Assembly: GCF_031846165.1 (NCBI RefSeq)
Contig: NZ_JAVRIE010000001.1
Span: 1,116,001 to 1,180,000, forward strand
DNA length: 64,000 nt
Source: Glaciecola blandensis
Lineage (GTDB): Bacteria > Pseudomonadota > Gammaproteobacteria > Enterobacterales > Alteromonadaceae
Direction: 5' to 3'
Part shown: piece by piece, positions 9,511 through 17,684 of the stretch
Layout of the letters: each line of letters starts with the position of its first letter
Numbering within the stretch: position 1 is the stretch's first letter
Notes under the pieces: model-generated
The model's input: the letters and a program-made list of their open reading frames with translations, nothing else
Databases searched by the model: none
Told to the model about the DNA's origin: nothing
Translations under genes and position numbers: made by a program

Positions 9511-9987
9511 TTAGATATATTCGACTTCGATAATTTCGAACTCTACTGCACCCTTTGGTGTTTGGATCGTGACTACGTCATCGAGTTCTTTACCAATCAA
9601 ACCACGTGCGATTGGCGAATTTACTGAAATCAATTGGTTCTTAATATCAGACTCATCGTCACCGACAATTTTATAAGTAATCTCTTCTTCATTCTCAGTA
9701 TTTAATACTGTCACTGTTGTGCCAAAAATGACTTTACCTGTGTTTGGCATTTTAGTGACGTCAATAATTTGAGCATTCGACAGTTTGCCTTCAATATCTT
9801 GGATACGACCTTCACAGAAACTTTGTTGCTCTCTGGCAGCATGATATTCAGCATTCTCTTTCAAATCACCATGTTCGCGCGCGTCTGCAATAGACTTCAC
9901 GATTTCAGGACGTTTTACCGACTTTAGTTCTTTTAATTCTTGGCGCAACATCTCTGCACCATGCGCAGTCATTGGATATGTAGTCAT
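9511..9987 (-). CDS. greA: Transcription elongation factor GreA
   Basis: At 158 residues it has the same length as E. coli GreA. It rescues backtracked RNA polymerase by stimulating transcript cleavage through the secondary channel. The N-terminal coiled coil carries the acidic tip region ('EHGDLKENAEYHAAREQQ'), and the C-terminal FKBP-like domain contains 'SPIARGLIGKELDDVV'. It lies downstream of carB with a terminator between them, so it probably has its own promoter. Confidence 0.97.
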   Translation of the reverse strand: MTTYPMTAHGAEMLRQELKELKSVKRPEIVKSIADAREHGDLKENAEYHAAREQQSFCEGRIQDIEGKLSNAQIIDVTKMPNTGKVIFGTTVTVLNTENEEEITYKIVGDDESDIKNQLISVNSPIARGLIGKELDDVVTIQTPKGAVEFEIIEVEYI

Positions 9988-10095
9988 GTATCTACTCTTT
10001 AATTATTCTATTTGTTTGATTGGACGAGTGAGTTTCTCACTGTTGTCTATAACTCTTAATACTAGGTTAGTTTCATATTAGTATCAAAATAGACA

Positions 10096-10121
10096 AAAAT
10101 GCGCCAGTGAAGGCGCATTTT
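10096..10121 (-). terminator. Terminator after carB
   Basis: Stem AATGCGCC / GGCGCATT with a six-base loop, flanked by A-runs on one side and T-runs on the other, so it may work in both directions. It lies about 90 bases beyond the carB stop codon. Confidence 0.75.
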
Positions 10122-10211
10122 TCATTTTTAGCTCTAGTTGCCATGATAACCTATTTTGAAAAAGTCAAAAACAGCTATCTGCTATAGCGCATCAAGATAA
10201 ACGATATCTTG

Positions 10212-13200
10212 TTAAGCATTCACACGTTGATGCAATTCTTGAACAGAGCTTACATTCACTTTGGCATCTGCTGTTCGTGCACGTATTGTGGCAAAAGCAG
10301 CGTTAAGTGTTGTGGTATAGCTCATTTTGTTTAACAGTGCTTCGCGGCGAATATAGACTGAGTCAGTTATCGCTTGGCGTCCCTCTGTTGTGTTGACTAC
10401 GTAACAGTACTCACCATTTTTTATCGCATCTACGATATTTGGACGGCCTTCAGATAGCTTATTAACGATACCGCACTCAACACCATGATCACGCAAGAAA
10501 GACGCTGTTCCTTTGGTCGCTTCGACAGTAAAACCTTGCTCTATCATTTCCCGAGCCAAACCTATTAGGCGTTGTTTGTCGTTATTTCTAACTGACAATA
10601 GCACTTTACCCTCTACCGGTAATGGTGCTGATGCGCCTAAGTTCGCTTTAGCATAGGCTTCATCAAAGCCATTACCTACACCCATGACTTCGCCTGTTGA
10701 GCGCATTTCAGGGCCTAAGAGAGGATCGACACCTTGGAACTTAGCAAAAGGTAGCACAACCTCTTTTACCGAGAAAAACGGAGGTATGATTTCTTTGGTC
10801 ACGCCTTGAGAAGCTAAACTAGTGCCAGCCATTGCTCTTGCAGCAACTTTAGCTAGCGGCACACCGGTCGCTTTAGACACAAATGGAACTGTTCTTGCCG
10901 CTCTGGGGTTTACCTCAATCAGATACACTTCGTTGTCTTTGATAGCAAACTGGGTATTCATCAAACCAACGACCTCAAGCTCTAAGGCCATTTCGGTCAC
11001 TTGCTTACGCATCACATCTTGAATCTCTTCAGACAAGGTATACGGAGGTAAACTACATGCTGAATCACCCGAGTGAACACCTGCTTGTTCAATGTGTTCC
11101 ATGATGCCGCCAATCACAACTTCTTTGCCATCACAAATCGCATCAATGTCTACTTCAATAGCGTCATCTAGGAAGCGATCTAAGAGCACTGGGCTGTCAT
11201 TGGAAACCTTAACCGCTTCGTTCAAATAACGACGTAAGTCTTTTAGGTCATAAACAATTTCCATGGCACGGCCACCAAGAACATATGAAGGACGAACCAC
11301 TAATGGAAAGCCAATTTCAGTCGCTCTCTCAAGCGCCTCTTCCATATTGCTAACCGTTGCATTCGCTGGCTGCTTCAAACCTAGTTTGTTAACCATATGC
11401 TGAAAGCGTTCACGATCTTCTGCTCGGTCAATCGCGTCAGGAGACGTACCAATAATCGGTACACCGTTTTCTTTCAGTGCGCGAGCCAATTTAAGCGGCG
11501 TTTGTCCGCCATATTGCACAATGACCCCTTTTGGTTTTTCAACCCTAACGATTTCCAGCACATCTTCTAAGGTGACGGGCTCAAAGTAGAGCCTATCAGA
11601 TGTGTCGTAGTCGGTAGAAACAGTCTCAGGGTTACAGTTAACCATAATCGTTTCGTAACCATCTTCACGCATGGCAAGTGCCGCATGTACACAACAATAA
11701 TCGAACTCAATACCTTGTCCAATTCTGTTTGGACCGCCACCTAAGACCATTATCTTATCGCGATCTGACGGTTGTGATTCACACTCTTCATCGTATGTGC
11801 TGTACATGTAAGCTGTTGAAGTACTAAATTCTGCAGCACAAGTATCAACGCGTTTATATACCGGCAATATATCAAACTTATTGCGCATATCTCTCACGTC
11901 ACTTTCAGCAACATTCGTAAGCTCAGCAATCCTAGCGTCTGCAAAACCCTTACGCTTCAGCGTGCGCATTAATTGTTGATCAATTTCTGACAGGCCGATA
12001 CGCTCAATTAATTGCTCGAGTTGCACGATTTCTTCTAGCTGTACAAGGTACCAACGGTCGATGTTAGTTAACGCGAATATTTCTTCAACGGACATGCCCA
12101 TTCTAAAAGCATCACCGATATACCAAATGCGTTCAGCACCTGGCTCACGCAATTCATAAATCAGTTTATTTTTCGCTTCAGGGTCATTCAAATCAAGGAT
12201 GGGATTCAAACCAGACACACCGACTTCCAATCCTCGTAAAGCCTTTTGTAAAGACTCTTGTTGGTTGCGACCAATCGCCATGACTTCACCAACAGACTTC
12301 ATCTGAGTGGTCAGTCTATCGTTTGAGCCAGCAAACTTTTCGAAATTGAAACGCGGTATTTTGGTCACAACATAGTCAATTGCAGGTTCGAAGGATGCAG
12401 GTGTTAGGCCGCCAGTAATATCATTTGCTAACTCATCCAAAGTAAAGCCAACTGCCAGTTTCGCTGCAATTTTTGCAATTGGGAAGCCAGTCGCTTTTGA
12501 TGCTAGTGCTGATGAGCGCGACACACGTGGGTTCATCTCGATGATGACCATGCGGCCTGTATCTGGACACACGCCGAACTGTACGTTTGAACCGCCAGTT
12601 TCAACGCCGATTTCACGCAATACTGCCATAGCGGCATTCCGCATAATCTGAAACTCTTTATCAGTTAAGGTTTGTGCAGGAGCGACTGTGATTGAATCCC
12701 CGGTATGCACGCCCATTGGGTCAAAGTTTTCAATTGTACAAACGATGATACAGTTGTCCGCTTTATCGCGTACAACTTCCATCTCGTATTCTTTCCAACC
12801 GATTAATGATTCGTCAATAAGCAGTTCGGAAGTGGGTGATAAATCAAGGCCGCGAGTACAAATTTCAGTGAATTCGTCTTTGTTATACGCAATTCCGCCG
12901 CCCGTGCCGCCCATTGTAAAAGACGGTCTAATGATACACGGGAAACCGATGCGGGTGGATACGTCGTAAGCTTGCTCTAATGTATGCGCAATCTCAGCAC
13001 GAGGACATTCTAGCCCAATGGATTTCATTGCTTTATCGAATCGCTCTCGGTCTTCGGCTTTATCGATAGCATCCGCCGATGCTCCAATTAGCTCTACATT
13101 GAACTCTTTGAGAACACCATGCTTATTTAAGTCGAGTGCACAATTAAGGGCTGTTTGACCGCCCATCGTTGGCAATACTGCATCCGGGCGTTCTTTGGCA

Positions 13201-13433
13201 ATAATATTACGAACAACTTCCCACTGAATTGGCTCTATGTATGTGGCGTCAGCCATCTCAGGATCGGTCATTATTGTTGCTGGGTTAGAGTTTACCAAGA
13301 TAACTCGGTAACCCTCTTCTCTTAGGGCTTTACACGCTTGAGCACCAGAATAGTCAAACTCGCAAGCTTGACCAATAACAATAGGTCCAGCGCCAAGAAT
13401 TAAGATACTCTTGAGGTCGGTACGTTTTGGCAT
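10212..13433 (-). CDS. carB: Carbamoyl-phosphate synthase large chain CarB
   Basis: 1073 residues, the standard length. It makes carbamoyl phosphate from bicarbonate, glutamine-derived ammonia and two ATP, for arginine and pyrimidine synthesis. The two homologous ATP-grasp halves are visible: 'ILGAGPIVIGQACEFDYSG' at the N-terminus is mirrored by 'VLGGGPNRIGQGIEFDYCC' near residue 560. Each half has a glycine-rich 'RPSFTMGGTGGG' or 'RPSYVLGGRAM' loop. The C-terminal ~135 residues form the MGS-like allosteric domain ('LLSVRNNDKQRLIGLA'). It lies 17 bases after carA. Confidence 0.98.
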   Translation of the reverse strand: MPKRTDLKSILILGAGPIVIGQACEFDYSGAQACKALREEGYRVILVNSNPATIMTDPEMADATYIEPIQWEVVRNIIAKERPDAVLPTMGGQTALNCALDLNKHGVLKEFNVELIGASADAIDKAEDRERFDKAMKSIGLECPRAEIAHTLEQAYDVSTRIGFPCIIRPSFTMGGTGGGIAYNKDEFTEICTRGLDLSPTSELLIDESLIGWKEYEMEVVRDKADNCIIVCTIENFDPMGVHTGDSITVAPAQTLTDKEFQIMRNAAMAVLREIGVETGGSNVQFGVCPDTGRMVIIEMNPRVSRSSALASKATGFPIAKIAAKLAVGFTLDELANDITGGLTPASFEPAIDYVVTKIPRFNFEKFAGSNDRLTTQMKSVGEVMAIGRNQQESLQKALRGLEVGVSGLNPILDLNDPEAKNKLIYELREPGAERIWYIGDAFRMGMSVEEIFALTNIDRWYLVQLEEIVQLEQLIERIGLSEIDQQLMRTLKRKGFADARIAELTNVAESDVRDMRNKFDILPVYKRVDTCAAEFSTSTAYMYSTYDEECESQPSDRDKIMVLGGGPNRIGQGIEFDYCCVHAALAMREDGYETIMVNCNPETVSTDYDTSDRLYFEPVTLEDVLEIVRVEKPKGVIVQYGGQTPLKLARALKENGVPIIGTSPDAIDRAEDRERFQHMVNKLGLKQPANATVSNMEEALERATEIGFPLVVRPSYVLGGRAMEIVYDLKDLRRYLNEAVKVSNDSPVLLDRFLDDAIEVDIDAICDGKEVVIGGIMEHIEQAGVHSGDSACSLPPYTLSEEIQDVMRKQVTEMALELEVVGLMNTQFAIKDNEVYLIEVNPRAARTVPFVSKATGVPLAKVAARAMAGTSLASQGVTKEIIPPFFSVKEVVLPFAKFQGVDPLLGPEMRSTGEVMGVGNGFDEAYAKANLGASAPLPVEGKVLLSVRNNDKQRLIGLAREMIEQGFTVEATKGTASFLRDHGVECGIVNKLSEGRPNIVDAIKNGEYCYVVNTTEGRQAITDSVYIRREALLNKMSYTTTLNAAFATIRARTADAKVNVSSVQELHQRVNA

Positions 13434-13450
13434 AGTCTTTATTCCTACTG

Positions 13451-14590
13451 TTAAGCTTGAGTTTTAGATTGAACGATTAAGTCTATGAACTTGTCGAATA
13501 AGGGCGCAGCATCATGAGGACCTGGGCTCGCTTCTGGGTGACCTTGGAAGCTAAATGCCGGTTTATCTGTGCGTTCAATACCTTGTAATGACTTATCAAA
13601 TAAAGACACGTGAGTGACTTTAACGTTTTCGGGTAGTGAGGATTCTTGTACGGCAAAACCATGATTTTGACTGGTGATCATTACCACATCTCGAGCCAGG
13701 TCTTTCACTGGATGATTTGCGCCATGATGGCCAAACTTCATCTTTTCAGTGTTCGCGCCACTTGCCAATGCAAGTAATTGATGACCGAGACATATCCCAA
13801 AGATTGGAATACCTTTATCTAAGAATACTTTTATCGCTTCAATTGCATAAGTACATGGCTCGGGATCGCCAGGGCCGTTTGATAAAAAGATACCATCGGG
13901 ATTTAGCGCAAGGACATCGTCGGCGCTAGTTTCAGCAGGTACTAAGCTTAGCTTGCAACCTCGGTCAACTAACATTCTTAAAATGTTGCTTTTGGCGCCA
14001 AAGTCGTAAGCGACAACGTGATAAGGCAAGTCGGTTTTGTTAGTCGCATAACCTTTACCTAGTTCCCATGAACCATCAACCCATTGTGTTTTTTCGGTGC
14101 GTGAAACGACTTTTGCGAGATCCATTCCTTTTAAACCAGGAAATGCTTTCGCTTGTTCTAAAGCATCGCTTTGTGACAGCGCATCGGCCGAGACAATACA
14201 GCCGCGTTGAGCACCCTTGTCTCGTAAAATCCGAGTTAATCTTCGCGTATCAATATCTGCAATCGCGACAATATTATTGTCACTTAAATAGTCAGAAAGA
14301 GATTTTTCACTGCGGAAGTTGCTAGCAATTAAGGGCAAGTCTCTAATGACAAGGCCTTTGGCCCAGATTTTATCAGATTCAATATCTTCGGAGTTTGTTC
14401 CGGTGTTACCTATATGAGGGTAAGTGAGTGTGATGATTTGTTCGGCGTATGAAGGGTCAGTAAGAATTTCCTGGTATCCAGTCATGGATGTATTAAAGAC
14501 AACTTCTCCAACACTGTAACCAGAAGCGCCAATGGAAGTACCGTTGAAAACAGAACCATCTTCAAGCACTAAAAGGGCAGAAATAGCCAA
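13451..14590 (-). CDS. carA: Carbamoyl-phosphate synthase small chain CarA
   Basis: Glutaminase subunit of carbamoyl-phosphate synthase, 379 residues. The N-terminal CPSase_sm domain ('LVLEDGSVFNGTSIGA') is followed by a class I glutamine amidotransferase domain. Its nucleophile elbow is 'GICLGHQLLA', and the His/Glu pair is in 'FQGHPEASPGP'. The start codon is TTG, with a textbook AGGAGGT seven bases upstream. It forms an operon with carB. Confidence 0.97.
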   Translation of the reverse strand: MAISALLVLEDGSVFNGTSIGASGYSVGEVVFNTSMTGYQEILTDPSYAEQIITLTYPHIGNTGTNSEDIESDKIWAKGLVIRDLPLIASNFRSEKSLSDYLSDNNIVAIADIDTRRLTRILRDKGAQRGCIVSADALSQSDALEQAKAFPGLKGMDLAKVVSRTEKTQWVDGSWELGKGYATNKTDLPYHVVAYDFGAKSNILRMLVDRGCKLSLVPAETSADDVLALNPDGIFLSNGPGDPEPCTYAIEAIKVFLDKGIPIFGICLGHQLLALASGANTEKMKFGHHGANHPVKDLARDVVMITSQNHGFAVQESSLPENVKVTHVSLFDKSLQGIERTDKPAFSFQGHPEASPGPHDAAPLFDKFIDLIVQSKTQA

Positions 14591-14941
14591 GTCAACCTCC
14601 TAAAAGTAAAGGTAACAAGGGAAATAGCGGCGAAACACCATTATTTCCGAAAAATACGATAAATCAGTGATTAAACTGTACTTTATCGAAGCTTCTTCGC
14701 GTTGTTTTGCATTCTCAATGCAGTCACGTTGACTCGCGTCCACGGCTAAAATTGCCATGTGTGCGTGCTTTCGTCCTGCGCGAAATTGCAAATTAGTGGC
14801 AAATTCCGATGAGTATATATGAACGAGAGCGATTGATCTATTTTTTTCTGAAATTTACTTAGTAAACATCAAAAAATGCGGACTTAGGCATGATTTCATG
14901 CTTAAACACTTAAAACAAGCAGATTAATCACTCTTAATGGC
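14591..14941. promoter_or_regulatory. carA upstream region, long putative leader
   Basis: About 350 bases between dapB and carA without a convincing gene. On the minus strand a TATACT box (plus 14812-14817) would give carA a leader of roughly 200 bases. It overlaps a weak ARG-box-like palindrome, TGAGTATATATGAA (14810-14823). Small inverted repeats occur at 14708-14722 (TGCATT-ctc-AATGCA) and 14888-14901 (GCATGA-tt-TCATGC). ArgR control of carAB is known in E. coli; here it is only suggested. Confidence 0.3.
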
Positions 14942-15745
14942 TTACTTTAAATTGAGCACTTCTTGCATCGTATACAAGCCTGCCGGTTTGTCCTTTAACC
15001 AGCCCGCGGCTTTCAAAGCACCGTTGGCAAAGGTCAATCGGCTAGATGCCTTATGAGTTAACTCAATCCTTTCGCCAATCGCGGCAAATATTGCGGTATG
15101 TTCACCGACGATATCTCCAGCTCTTACCGTGCTAAAACCAATTGTTTCAAGCTTCCGCTCGCCGGTATCTCCTTCTCGCCCATAAACAGCACATTGTTTA
15201 AGGTCGCGACCTAATTCATCGGCAATCGCTTCGCCAATCGCCATTGCAGTTCCTGAAGGCGCATCCTTCTTGAAACGATGGTGAGCTTCAACGATTTCAA
15301 TATCAGCGTTATGCCCCATAACTGCGCTAGTTTGCTTGGCTAAACTAAGCAACAAGTTTACGCCTACACTGTAGTTTGCAGCGAACACAATCGGGATGGA
15401 TTTGGCAGCTTCGTCGATTAGGGCTAAGCCACTTTCGTCTAAGCCTGTTGTGCCGATCACGATAGGTTTACTGTGTTTTACACACCAAGCTAAATTATCT
15501 GCCAGCGCCTCTGGTAGTGTAAAATCGATGACTACATCTGCTATATCAGAGGGCTTGTGCTGGTTCTCGCAAATTGCAATATATTGTTTTGCGATACCGG
15601 CTAACTCACCCGCATCAATTCCAACGAAACTAGAACCATTGCGCACACTCGCAAAACCGAGAGAAACATCGGTATGTTGATAACATGCATCAATTAATAC
15701 ACGCCCCATTCTTCCATTAGCACCTAATACACCAATTTTAGTCAA
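14942..15745 (-). CDS. dapB: 4-hydroxy-tetrahydrodipicolinate reductase DapB
   Basis: NAD(P)H-dependent reductase of the lysine/diaminopimelate pathway, 267 residues. The Rossmann loop is 'GVLGANGRMGR' at the N-terminus. The signature 'EAHHRFKKDAPSGTA' near residue 155 contains the catalytic His and Lys. The start is TTG, preceded by GAGGAT. It lies upstream of carAB on the same strand, a neighbourhood common in gammaproteobacteria, though 350 bases separate it from carA. Confidence 0.97.
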   Translation of the reverse strand: MTKIGVLGANGRMGRVLIDACYQHTDVSLGFASVRNGSSFVGIDAGELAGIAKQYIAICENQHKPSDIADVVIDFTLPEALADNLAWCVKHSKPIVIGTTGLDESGLALIDEAAKSIPIVFAANYSVGVNLLLSLAKQTSAVMGHNADIEIVEAHHRFKKDAPSGTAMAIGEAIADELGRDLKQCAVYGREGDTGERKLETIGFSTVRAGDIVGEHTAIFAAIGERIELTHKASSRLTFANGALKAAGWLKDKPAGLYTMQEVLNLK

Positions 15746-15932
15746 ATCTTTATCCTCACAGTATTATTAACGCAATTATCCACGAAAGGACCGCATGTGA
15801 ACACCCAATAAACACAAAATGAACAATTTTTTGAGCGCCAATTTGAATTAATTGACCTAAATAGAAGAATTGATTGAGCAAGTTCGATTGAATCCTTACA
15901 CTATTGTTTTTTGTTCATACAACAGAGGGAAT

Positions 15933-16631
15933 ATGACAGTTTACGTTTGGGATTTTCCAACTCGCATTTTTCATTGGCTGTTAGTAGCAACCTTAGTATC
16001 GCAATATCTAACGGTTGAAGTGTTAGACAATGCCATCCAATGGCACTTCTATGGTGGTTATTTCATGATGGGACTCATCATATTCAGACTACTTTGGGGG
16101 ATTATGGGTGCTTATTACGCGCGTTTCTCTGCATTTATAGTATCGCCTGCTGTTGCCCTCACTTATGCAAAGTCTTTAAATACCTCGCACTATAAAGCTA
16201 GCTTAGGCCACAATCCTCTGGGCGCGTATTCTATTATTTTTGTCCTGACTGCACTTATCACTCAAACTATCAGTGGTTTGTTTGTTAGTGATGATATTTT
16301 TGACTCTGGCCCCTATTATTCTGCAGTTTCAGCCTCTACTCAAGATATTATGAATTGGTTGCATCACAACTTGTTTAATGCCATTTGGGTGTTTTTGGTC
16401 TTGCATATCGGCGCGATGATTTTTTACAAGTTTAAGATGAAGCAAGATTTAGTGAAAAGCATGCTCAGCGGTTATAAAAAAATAAATGACTCAAATAATG
16501 AATCTAGTGAGCCTATTGATACTCAAAATTTTTGGCTACGCGCTTTTATATTTGCCGGATTATCTGCAGGCTTGGTGTATATGATAGTGGTCGTGCTTGC
16601 GCCAGAAGCCAGTGACGAGTTTTATTACTAA
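15933..16631 (+). CDS. Cytochrome b561-type membrane protein
   Basis: Cytochrome b561 (bacterial/Ni-hydrogenase-like) family, about 232 residues, inner membrane. The start is the ATG of 'MTVYVWDFPTRIFHW', with AGAGGGAA just upstream; 21 codons further upstream lack support. Four helices carry candidate heme-ligand histidines: His in 'RIFHWLL', 'WHFYGGYFMM', 'WLHHNLFNA' and 'LVLHIGAM'. An extra C-terminal helix is near residues 205-228. Such proteins often pass electrons between quinol and a c-type cytochrome, and a cytochrome c' gene lies convergently nearby. The partnership is inference. Confidence 0.85.
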   Translation: MTVYVWDFPTRIFHWLLVATLVSQYLTVEVLDNAIQWHFYGGYFMMGLIIFRLLWGIMGAYYARFSAFIVSPAVALTYAKSLNTSHYKASLGHNPLGAYSIIFVLTALITQTISGLFVSDDIFDSGPYYSAVSASTQDIMNWLHHNLFNAIWVFLVLHIGAMIFYKFKMKQDLVKSMLSGYKKINDSNNESSEPIDTQNFWLRAFIFAGLSAGLVYMIVVVLAPEASDEFYY

Positions 16632-16663
16632 TATAAGTACTGTTCTAGTGACTTATCATCGAA

Positions 16664-16699
16664 CAAAAAAAACAGCCGAGCAAGGCCTGCTCGGCTGTT
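16664..16699 (-). terminator. Strong terminator, mainly minus strand
   Basis: A perfect 12-bp stem AACAGCCGAGCA / TGCTCGGCTGTT with a five-base loop. On the minus strand it is followed by eight T; on the plus strand only by a weak T-rich stretch. It can end the cytochrome b561 transcript, but it is best placed to end a minus-strand transcript carrying the 30-aa peptide gene. Confidence 0.9.
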
Positions 16700-16742
16700 C
16701 ATTTTCTAAAAGTGACTTTTAGTTACTTGTTGTTTGTAATGT

Positions 16743-16835
16743 CTAAAAGAACATGTTCGCTTGTGAGATTGTTAAACCATATAGAATAGTCAATCCCACC
16801 GCCAACGCTGTTTGTTTTAAAGCATGTTTTGACAT
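16743..16835 (-). CDS. Putative 30-aa single-helix membrane peptide
   Basis: A short frame with an ATG preceded by AAGGA nine bases upstream. It encodes a basic N-terminus ('MSKHALKQ') and one hydrophobic helix of about 18 residues, ending 'ANMFF'. The strong minus-strand terminator lies about 45 bases after its stop, which argues for a transcript here. It sits between the cytochrome c' gene (upstream, same strand) and the convergent cytochrome b561 gene. Small helices of this kind often assist respiratory complexes, but I recognise no family; function unknown. Confidence 0.45.
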   Translation of the reverse strand: MSKHALKQTALAVGLTILYGLTISQANMFF

Positions 16836-17002
16836 AATAGCCAATCCTTTTATTTTTTTTATTAGGATTAAGCACTATTAACTTCCATTTACTACTTCGC
16901 TTCTCTCAGGGTACAGAGGAGCGCTTGTTACATACTTGTAAAGACTCTCAGTAGCAATAGCACTGAAACGATTCTGAACTTCTCCCAAAAAGCCATCATC
17001 GT

Positions 17003-17016
17003 TAACAAGATTGTTA
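17003..17016. promoter_or_regulatory. Palindrome TAACAA-GA-TTGTTA
   Basis: A 6+2+6 palindrome in the region between the cytochrome c' stop and the 30-aa peptide gene. It partly overlaps the second of two imperfect direct repeats (TTGTTACATA..., at 16925 and 17011). It may be an operator; no regulator is identified. Confidence 0.25.
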
Positions 17017-17063
17017 CATATTATAAAGTAAAAGCAAACGCTACTTTGGTCTAAGAACTCAAT

Positions 17064-17531
17064 TTAGTCCGTTTTGTATTTGTCATGACAAGCTTTACAA
17101 GTACTTCCAACTGAACCGATAGCAGCGCGAAATTTAGCTTCATCACCGGCTGCGGCAACACTTTGCAAGGACTTGGCTGCATCAACCATATCTTGTGCTT
17201 TGGCATTAAAGTCGGCCATGTTCTCCCAGATATCATCTGCAGCTTCTGTTTTTATACTAAATTTGCGAGTATCAGTTTCGAAATAGTCCGGCATCATCAT
17301 GCCAAGTTGTTCTATACGTAATCCATATTTTTGCATTGCATCAGCGTCATAAGGTATTTGTCCTTTAGCCATACCGCCAAGAGGACCCATGTTGCTTCTT
17401 ACTAATTGTAAAAGAGCTTGGCGAAATTCTGCGGATGTTTTCGCTTGTTTCTCTGAACTAGCCTCTTTGCTTATTGCAGTACCTGTAAAAAGTGTGGCTA
17501 AGATGGCAATCGCCGACAGCGTTTTTCTCAT
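17064..17531 (-). CDS. Cytochrome c' (periplasmic c-type cytochrome)
   Basis: Cytochrome c'-family protein of 155 residues. A cleavable signal peptide (about residues 1-21, 'AIAILATLFTGTAIS') directs it to the periplasm. The mature part is a predicted four-helix bundle, with the covalent heme site 'CKACH' at residues 145-149 near the C-terminus, as in true cytochromes c'. These proteins bind NO or CO and can serve as NO sinks or electron carriers; the role here is unknown. It lies convergent to the b561-type gene, a plausible electron partner. An inverted repeat is centred about 40 bases upstream of the start. Confidence 0.88.
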   Translation of the reverse strand: MRKTLSAIAILATLFTGTAISKEASSEKQAKTSAEFRQALLQLVRSNMGPLGGMAKGQIPYDADAMQKYGLRIEQLGMMMPDYFETDTRKFSIKTEAADDIWENMADFNAKAQDMVDAAKSLQSVAAAGDEAKFRAAIGSVGSTCKACHDKYKTD

Positions 17532-17562
17532 GATAATTCCCTATTGATAATGATTAGAAACA

Positions 17563-17580
17563 TTGCACTCTTGGGTGCAA
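17563..17580. promoter_or_regulatory. Inverted repeat upstream of cytochrome c'
   Basis: TTGCAC-N6-GTGCAA lies about 30 bases before the cytochrome c' start codon. It could be an operator or a leader hairpin. The half-sites resemble NtrC sites, but the spacing is one base short, so I name no regulator. Confidence 0.3.
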
Positions 17581-17637
17581 TTAAGATTATAACGTGCTCG
17601 AACTAAATAATAGACCATTTCCATAGTGTCGGTAAAA

Positions 17638-17673
17638 AAAACGCCTATCTTTTCAGATAAGCGTTTGATTAGG
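17638..17673 (-). terminator. Terminator after dnaJ
   Basis: The stem AAACGC-TATCT / AGATA-GCGTTT with a short loop is followed on the minus strand by a T-run. It lies directly after the dnaJ stop codon. Confidence 0.7.
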
Positions 17674-17684
17674 TGTTTTGATTG

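Noticed and set aside
14600..14791. 63-codon minus-strand frame upstream of carA
   Set aside because: No ribosome site, no recognisable sequence, ends inside the carA leader.
17563..17580. NtrC site before cytochrome c'
   Set aside because: The half-sites fit but the spacing is one base short and no nitrogen gene is near; kept only as an unnamed inverted repeat.
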